Made by a program: the position numbers and the translations under genes. From Pedococcus sp. 5OH_020 (GTDB lineage: Bacteria; Actinomycetota; Actinomycetes; Actinomycetales; Dermatophilaceae), in the NCBI RefSeq assembly GCF_027812955.1, contig NZ_JAPYZV010000008.1:124001-188000 (forward strand): a DNA stretch of 64,000 bases, given 5' to 3'. Numbering within the stretch: the first letter of the stretch is position 1; each line of letters starts with the position of its first letter. The notes under the pieces are model-generated. The model worked only from the letters and a program-made list of their open reading frames with translations. It was not told where the DNA came from and searched no databases. Shown here piece after piece: positions 17,363 to 26,374 of the stretch.

Positions 17363-18189
17363 GCCGAGCCCTCCTGTGCCGCTGCCCCCTGGAGGACCAC
17401 GACGTTGCCTGATACGGCATTGGCCTTGAGGCGCAGGCTGCCCGCGCCCTCCGTGAGCCTCTTCCCTGTAGCGCGGGAGCGCTTGTCGATCGTGCGCCCG
17501 TCGATGACGACGTGGCCCGAGGCGGTGTTGGCCGTGACGTCATACCCGTCATGCGGGGCCCGTACGGTGACGTCGCCGGAGACCGAGTTCGACCTGATGG
17601 ACGCCGTGCCGTTCACCAGGTCCAGGATCACGTCTCCACTCACGGTGTTGATGCTGACCTGCGGGGCGTCGCTGTGCTGAGCCGTGACCGCCCCTGACAC
17701 CGAGTGCACGGTGAGCGGTCCGCGGACGTTGCCGCACTCGACCTCACCGCTGACCGTGTTCACCTCCACTGGCCCGGCGACGTCGTCGATCGTCATGGAA
17801 CCCGACACGGTGTTGGCCTTGGCCCCGCAGCGCATGCCGGCCAGGAGCCCGGTGGCGCTGACCGTACTGACGGAGGTCTGGGCGTCCTCGGGGATCGAGA
17901 TGCTGACCGACACGCGGTTGTGTTCGAGCCCGTCGAACACCTGTCTCACCTTCTCCAGGATCCTGGAGCTGTCGACACCGTGCGTGATCTTCAGCTTCGC
18001 ACCGTCCCAGCGCACCTTCACGGGCATGCCCTCCACCTTGGCGATCTCCACACGGGCGGTGGGAGAGTCGGTGTGGGTCACCACGTCGACGCGCCCACCG
18101 ACGATGGCGACGCTGAGCTCCTGCACGCGCTCGTCGTCACCGCCGACGTCCAGCACGCGGGCCGTGTCGATGGACCATTCCTCACTCAT
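17359..18189 (-). CDS. DUF4097 beta-strand repeat protein
   Basis: 276 residues, nearly all short beta strands in a repeating pattern of the kind 'SVSGDVTVRAPHDGYDVTANT' and 'NTVSGEVECGNVRGPLTVHSV'; such proteins fold into a right-handed beta helix (DUF4097, adhesin-like). No signal peptide or membrane helix is visible, so this copy is cytosolic. It is co-transcribed with and precedes the PadR gene (4-nt overlap). The pair is common in actinomycetes and Firmicutes, and a link to envelope stress has been proposed for relatives. Start ATG 18189 follows GGAAGGA. Confidence 0.88.
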   Translation of the reverse strand: MSEEWSIDTARVLDVGGDDERVQELSVAIVGGRVDVVTHTDSPTARVEIAKVEGMPVKVRWDGAKLKITHGVDSSRILEKVRQVFDGLEHNRVSVSISIPEDAQTSVSTVSATGLLAGMRCGAKANTVSGSMTIDDVAGPVEVNTVSGEVECGNVRGPLTVHSVSGAVTAQHSDAPQVSINTVSGDVILDLVNGTASIRSNSVSGDVTVRAPHDGYDVTANTASGHVVIDGRTIDKRSRATGKRLTEGAGSLRLKANAVSGNVVVLQGAAAQEGSA

Positions 18190-18208
18190 GGCTTTCCTTC
18201 CGGAGGGA

Positions 18209-18246
18209 TTACGCTATATCGCGTCTTGGTTTACGCTATATCGCGT
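18209..18246 (-). promoter_or_regulatory. Tandem PadR-type operator, two identical 16-bp sites 22 bp apart
   Basis: TTACGCTATATCGCGT occurs at 18209–18224 and again at 18231–18246. Each copy holds the near-palindrome ACGC-TATATC-GCGT. The 22-bp spacing is two helical turns, so two dimers would bind the same face. The sites begin 20 bp before the DUF4097 start and would cover the core promoter. AT-rich dyads of this look are typical PadR targets. Confidence 0.7.
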
Positions 18247-18343
18247 GTGGCCGCGAGGCAAGCATCCGACGATCCATCCCGGCGACGCAAGCGCCCGGGG
18301 ACCGCGTCGCCCTTCGACCCGTGGGGGTCGTGGGCGCGGCTCC

Positions 18344-19078
18344 TCAGCGGCCGCGCATGGCCTTGCGGTCGACCCGGGCCCGCAGCGGGTCCATGCCGGC
18401 AGGAATGGGGGGCCGCAGACCGCCGAGCGACTTGAGCCGCTTGTTGACTGCCGAGACCTCCTCCTTGGTCAGCACCGGCTTCATCCGCGTGAGCTTGTTG
18501 CTGAGCTTGCGCACGGTCACCTGGCCCTCACCGTCGCCGACGACGACCGTGGTGACCGGGACGCCAGGAGCGACCCGCTCGACCTTCCGGCGCTCCTGCG
18601 TGACGAGCCGGGAGCGCCGGGCCTCCGGGCCCTCCGCGATGAGAACGATGCCAGGGCGTCCGAGGGCCCGGTAGACGAAGGCGGCTCCGGCCATGTCCTC
18701 AGGACGAGCACCGCGGGCGCCGTCCACGGCGACCGGCTGCTGGTCGAAGAACCAGCCGCGACGCAGCGAGCCGAGGGCGGCGCCGGCTGCTCCCGGCTGT
18801 CCTTCGATCGAGCTGTAGGCCGCCCTCTCGGCGCGCCGGCTGAGCACCAGGGTGGCGGCGAGCAGGCCGAGCGGAAGGCTGAGGATGAGGGCGTAGAGCC
18901 AGTGTCCGAGGAGCGCGCCGACGCCCACCGCGACCACCACCACGCCGAGGAAGGCGAGGAGCATCCACCACGGGATGGTCGGGTCCACCTGGCGCGCGGC
19001 CGTGAAGACCTGCCGAACCTGCGCGAACCGGCCGGGCTTGCTGGGCTTGTCCGAGTCGTGCTGCTGCTTCCTGGCCAT
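18344..19078 (-). CDS. DUF4191 membrane protein
   Basis: 244 residues: a charged N terminus, two close helices at about 37–80 ('PWWMLLAFLGVVVVAVGVGALLG' and the following span), then a cytosolic domain of about 160 residues ending in basic residues. It matches the actinobacterial family DUF4191 (Rv2219 in M. tuberculosis, next to lipA). Function is unknown; the steady neighbourhood suggests a link to lipoate metabolism or cell growth. A TATCCT box 7 nt before ATG 19078 indicates a leaderless transcript separate from lipA. Confidence 0.85.
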   Translation of the reverse strand: MARKQQHDSDKPSKPGRFAQVRQVFTAARQVDPTIPWWMLLAFLGVVVVAVGVGALLGHWLYALILSLPLGLLAATLVLSRRAERAAYSSIEGQPGAAGAALGSLRRGWFFDQQPVAVDGARGARPEDMAGAAFVYRALGRPGIVLIAEGPEARRSRLVTQERRKVERVAPGVPVTTVVVGDGEGQVTVRKLSNKLTRMKPVLTKEEVSAVNKRLKSLGGLRPPIPAGMDPLRARVDRKAMRGR

Positions 19079-19085
19079 GAGGGTC

Positions 19086-19091
19086 AGGATA
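19086..19091 (-). promoter_or_regulatory. -10 box (TATCCT) of the DUF4191 gene
   Basis: Read on the minus strand, TATCCT ends 7 nt before ATG 19078; leaderless. Confidence 0.5.
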
Positions 19092-19097
19092 CGGGCC

Positions 19098-20135
19098 TCA
19101 GGCTGGGGTCCCCAACGCGGCTGGGGTGCGTGCGGCCACCAAAGAGGCGGCCTCCTGGCGGGCAGGGTCGCCGGCTGCCTCCGCGAGGTGCCGCAGGTGC
19201 TCCGGGATCTCGCGGCCCCACTTCGTCATCGCGGTCGCCCACAGACGCCCGGCCCGGTAGGAGCTGCGCACGAGCGGCCCCGCCATGACGCCCTTGAACC
19301 CCGTCTCGAGCGCCAGGTCGCTCCAGTGCACGAACTCCTCCGGCTTGACCCACCGGTCGATCGGGTGGTGCAGCTTGGAGGGGCGGAGGTACTGCGTGAT
19401 CGTGAGGATGTCGCAGCCCGCGTCGTGCAGGTCCGCGATCGCCTGCTCCACTTCGTGGTCCTGCTCGCCCATCCCGAGGATGAGGTTGGACTTCGTGACG
19501 AGCCCGGCGTCGCGCGCCATGGACAGGACCTTCAGGGACTTGTCGTACGTGAACGCCGGCCGGATCTGCTTGAAGATCCGTGGCACCGTCTCCAGGTTGT
19601 GTGCGAACACCTCCGGGCGGGCGTCGAAGACCTGCCCCACCAGCCCCGGCCTGGCACCGAAGTCCGGTGGCAGAATCTCCACGCCGGTGTTGGGGTTGAG
19701 CGCGTGGATCTGGCGTATGGTCTCCGCATAGAGCCCGGCGGCGCCGTCCGGCTGGTCGTCGCGCGCGACGCCCGTCACCGTCGAGTACCGCAGCCCCATC
19801 CGGGCCACCGACTCGGCGACCCGTCGCGGCTCGTCGAGGTCGAGCGCAGTCGGCCGACCGGTGGCGATGTCGCAGAAGTCGCAGCGCCGCGTACAGACGT
19901 CGCCCCCGATGAGGAACGTCGCCTCCCTGTCCTCCCAGCACTCGAAGATGTTCGGGCAGCCGGCCTCCTGACAGACGGTGTGCAGCCCCTCACTCTTGAC
20001 CATGGAATGCAGGGCGCTGTACTCCGGACCCATCTTGGCGGTGGTGCGGATCCACTCGGGCTTGCGCTCGATGGGGGTCTCGGCGTTGCGCGCTTCGACG
20101 CGCAGCATGCGCCGGCCCTCGGGTGCCACGGTCAC
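19098..20135 (-). CDS. lipA: Lipoyl synthase
   Basis: A radical-SAM enzyme that inserts two sulfurs into octanoyl groups already attached to E2 and GcvH lipoyl domains. 345 residues. The auxiliary [4Fe-4S] cluster cysteines are in '[13 protein letters not shown]' and the radical-SAM cluster cysteines in '[10 protein letters not shown]'. '[12 protein letters not shown]' and '[18 protein letters not shown]' are typical LipA stretches. The start is GTG at 20135 after AAGGGAG. It follows lipB, which supplies its octanoylated substrate; the products serve SucB, encoded 4 kb away. Confidence 0.97.
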   Translation of the reverse strand: MTVAPEGRRMLRVEARNAETPIERKPEWIRTTAKMGPEYSALHSMVKSEGLHTVCQEAGCPNIFECWEDREATFLIGGDVCTRRCDFCDIATGRPTALDLDEPRRVAESVARMGLRYSTVTGVARDDQPDGAAGLYAETIRQIHALNPNTGVEILPPDFGARPGLVGQVFDARPEVFAHNLETVPRIFKQIRPAFTYDKSLKVLSMARDAGLVTKSNLILGMGEQDHEVEQAIADLHDAGCDILTITQYLRPSKLHHPIDRWVKPEEFVHWSDLALETGFKGVMAGPLVRSSYRAGRLWATAMTKWGREIPEHLRHLAEAAGDPARQEAASLVAARTPAALGTPA

Positions 20136-20237
20136 GAAGACTCCCTTGCCTCGCTCGGGTGCCCGACGCGGCTCGCGGATCGCTGCGTATGCCGCGGGGC
20201 ACAGTCACGCCCGGAGGTCACCGGGCGTTCCTCAAGA

Positions 20238-20924
20238 CTACGCCCGGCTCCTGACCGGTGTTTCCCCGGTGGCAGAGGCGCTGGCGCCGCGAGCACCGGC
20301 GAGCACGTCCGCGAGGTGCTTCTCGGCATACGGCAGGACGTCCCGGACGGTGACCTGGCTGCCGACCTCCTGGCTGATGGAGCTGACCCCCGCGTCCTCG
20401 ATCCCGCACGCGATGATGTTGTCCGCCCAGGACAGGTCGGCGTCACAGTTCAGCGCGAAGCCGTGCATGGTCACCTGCCGGCTGACCCGTACGCCGATCG
20501 CCCCCAGCTTCCTGTCCGGCCCCCGGTCGTCCGCGAGCACCCATACGCCACTGCGACCCTCGACCCGGGTGGTCTCGACGCCGAACTCCCGGCAGGTCCG
20601 GATCATCACCTCCTCGAGGCGCCGCACGTGGGCGACGACGTCGATGGGCACCCCGTGCAGCCGTACGATGGGGTACCCCACGAGCTGGCCGGGACCGTGC
20701 CAGGTGATCAGCCCGCCGCGGTCCACGTCGATGACGGGCGTCCCGTCCACGGGCCGCTGGTGCGGCTCCGTCCGCTTGCCCGCCGTGTAGACGGGGGAGT
20801 GCTCGAGCAGCAGGACAACGTCGTCGGCTCCGGCCACGACGGTCGCGTGCACCTCTCGCTGGTACGTCCAGGCGCTCTCGTAGTCGACGAGGTCTGGAGC
20901 GAAGCCCAGGTGCTCGAACCGCAT
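20238..20924 (-). CDS. lipB: Octanoyltransferase
   Basis: Transfers octanoyl from acyl carrier protein to the lipoyl-domain Lys of E2 and GcvH. 228 residues. The active-site Lys is in '[10 protein letters not shown]' (near 139) and the Cys in '[13 protein letters not shown]' (near 171). '[18 protein letters not shown]' is the substrate-binding signature. It lies 102 bp upstream of lipA on the same strand. A TACTGT hexamer 5 nt before ATG 20924 could be its -10 box. The gap behind it holds a short tandem repeat. Confidence 0.96.
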   Translation of the reverse strand: MRFEHLGFAPDLVDYESAWTYQREVHATVVAGADDVVLLLEHSPVYTAGKRTEPHQRPVDGTPVIDVDRGGLITWHGPGQLVGYPIVRLHGVPIDVVAHVRRLEEVMIRTCREFGVETTRVEGRSGVWVLADDRGPDRKLGAIGVRVSRQVTMHGFALNCDADLSWADNIIACGIEDAGVSSISQEVGSQVTVRDVLPYAEKHLADVLAGARGASASATGETPVRSRA

Positions 20925-20951
20925 GCGCTCACAGTACGCCGCCGCGACCTG

Positions 20952-20992
20952 CCGACCTCCGACCGACCTCCGACCGACCCGCCGACCGACCT
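20952..20992. repeat. 11-bp tandem repeat between lipB and the peptidase E gene
   Basis: CCGACCTCCGA is repeated twice perfectly, followed by a 12-bp variant (CCGACCCGCCGA) and a partial copy (CCGACCTCG). It is upstream of lipB. Confidence 0.7.
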
Positions 20993-21043
20993 CGTTGGAC
21001 CTCCCGCCGACCCTCCAGAGGACCTCCGCGCCCCCTCACACGC

Positions 21044-21769
21044 CTAGAGCCGCCGCGGCTCGAGCCGCTCCTCCACCGCCTCACCGTCGACCTGCCTCAC
21101 GATGTAGGCCGCCTTGCCCTCGCGCTCGCTCACGGCCTCGACCAGCGAGGTCCCGTGGTACACCAGCCCCACGCCGTCGTCGGTGCAGTGGGTCGTCGGG
21201 AGAGCCCCATCCGCCACCAGCCGGTGGACCAGTGGCCGCCGTCGCTGCTCGGAGTCGTAGTGCACGCCGTTGCCGTACGGCAGGAGGCCGAGCCCGTTCG
21301 TCACCTCTTGCAGCGCGGGTCCGAAAGAGTCGGTCGTGCCGCCGGCATACCAGCAGATCGACCCGGCGGAGACGCCCGCGAGGACGACCCCTGCGCGCCA
21401 GACGCGCCGGAACACCTCGTCCAGTCCGTGCACCCTCCACACGGCCAGCAGGTTGGCCACGGAGCCGCCGTTCACCCACACGACGTCCTGGTCGAGCAGG
21501 TGTCCTTCGACGTCCTCGAGGTTCGGCATCGGGAAGAGGTGGAGGTTGACGAGGTCGTAGCCGGCGACCCGCGCCGCATCCGTCATCGCTTCGCCGGCGG
21601 ACCGCTGGTCGCCCGACGCGGTGCCGAGGTGGGTGATCCGCGGGCGGCTGCGTCGCGTTCCGGAGAGGTCGACGGCATGGTGGACGAGCGCGTCGAACTC
21701 GAACTGGAGCCGCTGCGACGGGCGGTAGCCACCCGAGGTGGCCAGGATCGTGGGCTGGTCGGCCGGCAT
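21044..21769 (-). CDS. Peptidase E-like protein (family S51, type 1 glutamine-amidotransferase fold)
   Basis: About 241 residues. The nucleophile elbow reads 'GVSAGSICWYAGG', with the Ser in the strand-turn-helix expected of peptidase E / cyanophycinase relatives, and 'VWVNGGSVANLLAVW' is the preceding conserved loop. Family enzymes cleave Asp-X dipeptides or related acidic substrates. Start ATG 21769 is chosen because TACAGT (a -10 box) ends 7 nt upstream; a longer frame up to 21841 would run into the divergent kinase gene. Confidence 0.85.
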   Translation of the reverse strand: MPADQPTILATSGGYRPSQRLQFEFDALVHHAVDLSGTRRSRPRITHLGTASGDQRSAGEAMTDAARVAGYDLVNLHLFPMPNLEDVEGHLLDQDVVWVNGGSVANLLAVWRVHGLDEVFRRVWRAGVVLAGVSAGSICWYAGGTTDSFGPALQEVTNGLGLLPYGNGVHYDSEQRRRPLVHRLVADGALPTTHCTDDGVGLVYHGTSLVEAVSEREGKAAYIVRQVDGEAVEERLEPRRL

Positions 21770-21776
21770 GCCGCCG

Positions 21777-21782
21777 ACTGTA
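21777..21782 (-). promoter_or_regulatory. -10 box (TACAGT) of the peptidase E gene
   Basis: On the minus strand TACAGT ends 7 nt before ATG 21769 and supports that start; leaderless. Confidence 0.5.
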
Positions 21783-21833
21783 GGGGCTGTGGACAGTCCC
21801 TCAGGCGGCGGGGCGAGCAGCCACACTCGGGTG

Positions 21834-23348
21834 ATGTCCACTCACGGGGCCGACGCGCCCGCGGTTCCCGGGTACGAGCTCGGCACGCTCATCGGCGCAG
21901 GCAGCAGCGGAACGGTCTGGTCGGCGACCAGGCGCCGGGACGGTGCTGAGGTCGCCGTGAAGGTGGTGTCTCTCGATCCTCCCGACGGTCGTGAGGCTGC
22001 GGCGCGCGAGCTCGCGGTGCTCGCCGGCGTCGAGGTCGAAGGACTGGTCGGCTTCCACGAGGCGATCGTCCTGGAGGACGATCCGGCGAGGCTGGCCCTG
22101 GTCCTCGACCGGGTCCGTGGTGGTTCGCTCCTGCGCGCGGTCACCGGGCGCGGCCACCTGAGCGCCGGTGAGTCTGTGACGGTCCTGACGCCGGTGGCCC
22201 GAGCGCTGGCCGGCCTCCACGCGGTCGGCGTGGTGCATGGCGACGTGACGCCTGCGAACGTGCTGCTCGAGCGCAGCGGCCGCCCGCTGCTGGCCGACCT
22301 TGGCGTCGCACGCGTGGTCGGCGACGCCCGCGGGGAGCTCGACGCGACGGAGGGCTTCGTGGCGCCCGAGCTCCTCGACGGCCACGCCCCCAGCGAGGCC
22401 TCCGACGTGTACGCCGTCGGCGCGCTGGCCTGGTGGTGTGTCACCGGCTCGGCTCCGGGGCCGGCGGCCGTTCGGCCGTTGGTGAGCGCGGTGGCGCCCA
22501 ACCTGCCCGCGGCGTGGGCTGAGGCGACGGCCTGGGCCTTGGCCGGGGTTCCCGCGGCCCGTCCCACCGCTGCTGAGCTGGCCCTCGCGTACTTCGACTC
22601 CACCGAGTGCGAACCCCTACGCCTCGTGGTCGGGCACGACGACACCTCGTTGCTGACCCGGCGGCTTCGTCACGCCGCCGCTGAGCCTGCGCCGCCCATC
22701 CTGAAGCCGCGGGCGCGGCCCTGGAGGCGCTGGCAGCCGGCGAGGCATCGCAGGTCTCGTCGTGGCGGCGCGGTTGCCGTGGGCGTCCTGGTGGTCACGA
22801 CGGCGCTGGCGGCAGGCGGCGTGGTCGTCGTCCGAGCAGCTGCCGGACCGCTGAGGGCAGCCCCCGGCACAGCAAGGTCAGCGTCGCCACGGTTGCGGCC
22901 CGCGCCGGCGTCGTCACCGACGCCGGCGTCAGCTGCGCCCCGCACGGACCCGGCCTCCGACCGTAGTGCCGCTCGTGGTGACCCTCTGTCGTTGATGCAG
23001 TCCCTTGCCACCCTTCGCGCTCAGGCGCTTGCCTCAGGGTCGAGCGCGACCCTGGCGATGCTGGATGCGCCGGCTTCCCCGGCCCTCACGCAGGACACCG
23101 CCGCGCTGGCCCGGACGGTGGCTGCGGGCTGGTCATACCGGCACGTGGAGCTCCGGGTCACGAGAGCCCGGACCGTGAGGCTCGAGGGCGCGAACGCCAC
23201 CGTCGAGGCCGCTGTGGACACCTCGGGGTACGAGGTGGTGAACGCCACCATGGCGTCGTGGAAACGCCCCGTACGGGGGCAGGCCCTCAGGTTCCAGCTG
23301 GTATGGAGCGCCGGACGTTGGCGGGTCCGAAGCGTCGGGAGGCCCTAG
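21834..23348 (+). CDS. Transmembrane serine/threonine protein kinase
   Basis: 504 residues. The kinase domain (about 14–285) has a Gly loop 'GAGSSGTVW' (21–29), the ATP Lys at 43 in 'VAVKVV' and Glu at 59. The catalytic loop is 'HGDVTPANVLL' (Asp 137, Asn 142) and the magnesium motif is DLG (155–157) instead of DFG. A basic stretch and a membrane helix follow at about 305–328, then a Pro/Ser/Ala linker and an outside domain of about 110 residues rich in beta strands. The catalytic-loop Lys of HRDLKPxN is replaced by Thr, a variation seen in some bacterial kinases, so activity is likely but not certain. Start ATG 21834 (or GTG 21831). Confidence 0.88.
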   Translation: MSTHGADAPAVPGYELGTLIGAGSSGTVWSATRRRDGAEVAVKVVSLDPPDGREAAARELAVLAGVEVEGLVGFHEAIVLEDDPARLALVLDRVRGGSLLRAVTGRGHLSAGESVTVLTPVARALAGLHAVGVVHGDVTPANVLLERSGRPLLADLGVARVVGDARGELDATEGFVAPELLDGHAPSEASDVYAVGALAWWCVTGSAPGPAAVRPLVSAVAPNLPAAWAEATAWALAGVPAARPTAAELALAYFDSTECEPLRLVVGHDDTSLLTRRLRHAAAEPAPPILKPRARPWRRWQPARHRRSRRGGAVAVGVLVVTTALAAGGVVVVRAAAGPLRAAPGTARSASPRLRPAPASSPTPASAAPRTDPASDRSAARGDPLSLMQSLATLRAQALASGSSATLAMLDAPASPALTQDTAALARTVAAGWSYRHVELRVTRARTVRLEGANATVEAAVDTSGYEVVNATMASWKRPVRGQALRFQLVWSAGRWRVRSVGRP

Positions 23349-23368
23349 GGGTGGACCTCCTTCGACCC

Positions 23369-24277
23369 TCAGGAAGGCGGCTGGTCGCTCAGCGCCCACC
23401 GCAGGGCCGACTCGAGCGTCTGGTCCTGATGGACGAACCCAGACGCTGTGAGCCGCCTCGGCACGACCCGCTTGCTCGTGAGCACCTCGTCGGCGAACCC
23501 GCCGAGGACGAGCCGGATGCCGAACGCTGGAGCAGGCAGCACGGCAGGACGTCCGATCTGGCGGCCGAGCTCCCGCGCCACCTCGATCTGACGGTCCGGG
23601 GCGGGGCCGACGAGGTTCACGGGGCCGTCGAGCTCGGGGTGGTCCACGAGATGCGCCAGCCCTGCGACGGTGTCCCGCAACGAGATCCACGGCCACCACT
23701 GACGCCCGCTCCCGAGCGGTCCGTTCAGTCCCCTCCGGGCCAGTGTCACCATGCGCGCCAGCGCACCGCCGCGAGCCGAGAGGACGATCCCCGTCCTCGG
23801 ATGCACCACCGAGAGGCCGGCGTCCCGGGCGGGCTGCGCGGCTGCTTCCCAGGCACGGACCACCTCGGGGAGGAAACCCTCGCCCATCGTGGAGCCCTCT
23901 GTGAGGACCTCCTCGCCGCGGTCGCCGTAGAAGCCGACGGCAGCGGAGCTCACCAGGCGGACCGGCTCACCGAGAACCGCGAGCGTGCGGGCGATCGTGG
24001 TCGTGCCGTCCACGCGGGAGGCGAGGATCGTCTGCTGGTATGCCGGCGTCCACCGGTGGTCACCGACCCCGGCTCCGGCGAGGTGCACGACGGCAGTCAC
24101 CCCCGCGAGGTCGTGCGGATCGAGCCGGCGTGCCTCTGGGTCCCACTGGACCTCCTCCGGGGAGGCGACGGGTCGCCGCACCAGGCGGACGACATCGTCG
24201 CCCCGGCCGCGCAGGAATGCCGACAGCGCGCCGCCGATCAGGCCGGAGGATCCGGTGATGGCGACGCGCTGCGGCAT
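23369..24277 (-). CDS. TIGR01777-family NAD(P)-binding SDR protein
   Basis: 302 residues. The Rossmann start is 'VAITGSSGLIGGALSAFL', followed by 'VVHLAGAGVGD' and 'LVSSAAVGFYGDRG' (active-site Tyr region); the DUF1731 C terminus includes 'LLGGFADEVLTSKRVVP'-like residues. It is an extended short-chain dehydrogenase of unknown substrate (YfcH/SulA-like; Rv2216 in M. tuberculosis). It sits 22 bp after sucB on the same strand, with its own AGGAGCT ribosome site. The placement beside lipB and sucB is widely conserved. Confidence 0.92.
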   Translation of the reverse strand: MPQRVAITGSSGLIGGALSAFLRGRGDDVVRLVRRPVASPEEVQWDPEARRLDPHDLAGVTAVVHLAGAGVGDHRWTPAYQQTILASRVDGTTTIARTLAVLGEPVRLVSSAAVGFYGDRGEEVLTEGSTMGEGFLPEVVRAWEAAAQPARDAGLSVVHPRTGIVLSARGGALARMVTLARRGLNGPLGSGRQWWPWISLRDTVAGLAHLVDHPELDGPVNLVGPAPDRQIEVARELGRQIGRPAVLPAPAFGIRLVLGGFADEVLTSKRVVPRRLTASGFVHQDQTLESALRWALSDQPPS

Positions 24278-24299
24278 ACGGGGAGCTCCTGGTCGCTCG

Positions 24300-26288
24300 T
24301 CAGAGACCGAGGTCAGCGTCGAACTTGCCTTCCTCCAGCCGGGCCTTCATCGTCGTGAGGAACCGGGCGGCGTCCGCCCCGTCGACGATCCGGTGGTCGT
24401 AGGACAGCGCCAGGAAGACCATCGACCGGATGGCGATCGTCTCGCCCCCTTCGCCGTCCGAGACGACCACCGGTCGCTTCACCACGGCTCCCGTGCCCAG
24501 AATGCCGACGTTGGGCTGGTTGATGATCGGGGTGTCGAAGAGCGCTCCCCGGCTGCCGGTGTTGGTCAGCGTGAACGTCCCGCCACCGAGCTCGTCAGGG
24601 GTGATCTTGTTGTTCCGCGTCCGGTCTGCCAGGTCGGCGATCTTGCGCGACAGGCCCGCGATGTTGAGGTCTCCGGCGTCCTTGATGACGGGCACGAGCA
24701 GGCCGCGCTCGGTGTCCACGGCGACCCCGAGGTTCTCGGAGGCGTGGTAATGGATCTGGTCGCCCTCGACGCTGGCGTTGACGATGGGGTGCGCCTTGAG
24801 CGCCTCCACTGCTGCGAGCGCGAAGAAGGGCAGGAAGCTGAGCTTGGTGCCCTCGCGACGCTCGAACTCGGTCTTGGCCTTGGCGCGCAGCCGCGCGATC
24901 TTCGTGACGTCGACCTCCACCACGGTGGTGAGCTGGGCCGAGACCTGCAGTGACTCGACCATCCGCTTGGCGATGACCTGACGAAGCCGCGACATCTTCT
25001 CGGTGGTCCCCCGCTTGGGGGACAGGGTGGCGCCGCCGGCCGCGCCACTCGCTGCGGCCGGGGCCGGGGCCTGCGGGGTGGCGGCGGGCGCCGGGGCCGC
25101 GGCGGCTTCCTGGGCCGCCTTCGCGGCGTCCAGCACGTCCTGCTTGCGGATCCGGCCGCCGACCCCAGTGCCCTTCAGGCTCCCCAGGTCGACTCGGTTG
25201 TCGGCCGCGAGCTTGCGCACCAGGGGAGTGACGTACGCCGAGGCGTCCTGGGCATTCTGGGTCGGAGCGCTGGCAGGTGCCTGCGCCCCGTCCGTGGCCT
25301 GGGCCGGGGCGGGCGCCTGGGAGGCGGCCGGAGCCTTGGTGGCAGTGGGAGCCTGGGTGGGGCTGGGAGCCTGGGTGGGGCTGGGCGCCTGGGAGGCGGC
25401 CGGAGCCGGTACCTGGGGTGCCGTCTGGGACGGGGCAGAAGGCTTCGGCTCCGCCTGGGGCGGGGGTACGGCCTCCTGCTGCGAGCCGGAGGAGTCGGCA
25501 TCAGCGGAGGACGGCGAACCGCCGATGATGGCGAGGTCTCCGCCTACCGGGACAGTGTCGTCCTCCTGCACGAGGATCTTGGTCAGGGTCCCGGCAACGG
25601 GAGAGGGGATCTCGGTGTCCACCTTGTCGGTGGAGACCTCCAGCAACGGCTCGTCGACCTCCACGGTGTCGCCTTCGGACTTCAGCCACCGGGTGACGGT
25701 TCCCTCGGTGACCGACTCACCGAGCGCCGGCATGGTCACCGTCTCGCCGCCACCTCCCGAGCTCCCGGACGAGCCACCGTCCGACGACGCCTGGCCGGAG
25801 GGCTGGTCGGACTGCTGCCCCTGCCTGGCCTGCTCGGGCTCCGACGTCGCCGGCTGGGGCGCCTGCTCGACGGAGGGTGCCTCAGCGGGCGGAACCGGCT
25901 GGTCTCCCTGCTCGGCGGACTGCTCGACCGGCGTCTGAACGCCCTCACCCTGACCGCCCTGGTCCTGGGCACTCTGGTCCTGGGCACTCTGGTCCTGGAC
26001 ACCCTGGTCCTGGGCACCCTGGTCCTGGCCGCCGCTGCTGGAGCCGTTGCTGCCGTCGCCGATGACGGCGAGGTCTGCTCCCACCGGAATCGTGTCGTCC
26101 TCCTGCGCCAGGATCTCCTGCAGGACCCCGGCGATGGGCGACGGGATCTCGGTGTCGACCTTGTCGGTGGAGACCTCGAGCAGCGGCTCGTCGACCTCGA
26201 CGGTGTCGCCGACGTTCTTGAGCCAGCGCGTCACGGTGCCTTCGGTGACGGACTCACCCAGGGCTGGCATGGTCACGCGTTCAGACAT
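24300..26288 (-). CDS. sucB: Dihydrolipoamide succinyltransferase, E2 of 2-oxoglutarate dehydrogenase (or shared E2)
   Basis: 662 residues. Two lipoyl domains (about 1–76 and 187–262) each carry the lipoylated Lys in '[13 protein letters not shown]' (first at residue 43). They are joined by flexible Gln/Asp/Ala/Pro linkers. An E3-binding domain (about 350–390, '[16 protein letters not shown]') and the catalytic acyltransferase domain (about 430–660) follow, the latter with '[16 protein letters not shown]' holding the active His and Asp. In actinomycetes this protein (DlaT/SucB) may serve both pyruvate and 2-oxoglutarate complexes. The linkers are encoded by tandem repeats. ATG start with AAGGAG 10 nt upstream; lpdA (E3) lies 86 bp upstream in the same direction. 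Confidence 0.95.
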   Translation of the reverse strand: MSERVTMPALGESVTEGTVTRWLKNVGDTVEVDEPLLEVSTDKVDTEIPSPIAGVLQEILAQEDDTIPVGADLAVIGDGSNGSSSGGQDQGAQDQGVQDQSAQDQSAQDQGGQGEGVQTPVEQSAEQGDQPVPPAEAPSVEQAPQPATSEPEQARQGQQSDQPSGQASSDGGSSGSSGGGGETVTMPALGESVTEGTVTRWLKSEGDTVEVDEPLLEVSTDKVDTEIPSPVAGTLTKILVQEDDTVPVGGDLAIIGGSPSSADADSSGSQQEAVPPPQAEPKPSAPSQTAPQVPAPAASQAPSPTQAPSPTQAPTATKAPAASQAPAPAQATDGAQAPASAPTQNAQDASAYVTPLVRKLAADNRVDLGSLKGTGVGGRIRKQDVLDAAKAAQEAAAAPAPAATPQAPAPAAASGAAGGATLSPKRGTTEKMSRLRQVIAKRMVESLQVSAQLTTVVEVDVTKIARLRAKAKTEFERREGTKLSFLPFFALAAVEALKAHPIVNASVEGDQIHYHASENLGVAVDTERGLLVPVIKDAGDLNIAGLSRKIADLADRTRNNKITPDELGGGTFTLTNTGSRGALFDTPIINQPNVGILGTGAVVKRPVVVSDGEGGETIAIRSMVFLALSYDHRIVDGADAARFLTTMKARLEEGKFDADLGL
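25959..26028 (-). repeat. 15-bp tandem repeat in the sucB linker
   Basis: About five copies of a unit close to CTGGTCCTGGGCACT (plus-strand reading) encode the peptide repeat DQxAQ between lipoyl domain 1 and 2. A whole-codon unit, so copy changes would keep the frame. Confidence 0.8.
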
Positions 26289-26374
26289 CTGCCTGTCATC
26301 TCCTTGTACTCGTGATCGCTGGCGACGCTGCGGGTGCGGTGCAGCGCGGGTCTGGCTTTCTCGGTTCCTGCTGT

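Noticed and set aside
20952-20992. CRISPR-like repeats
   Set aside because: The repeats are directly adjacent without spacers; no array or cas gene occurs in the window.
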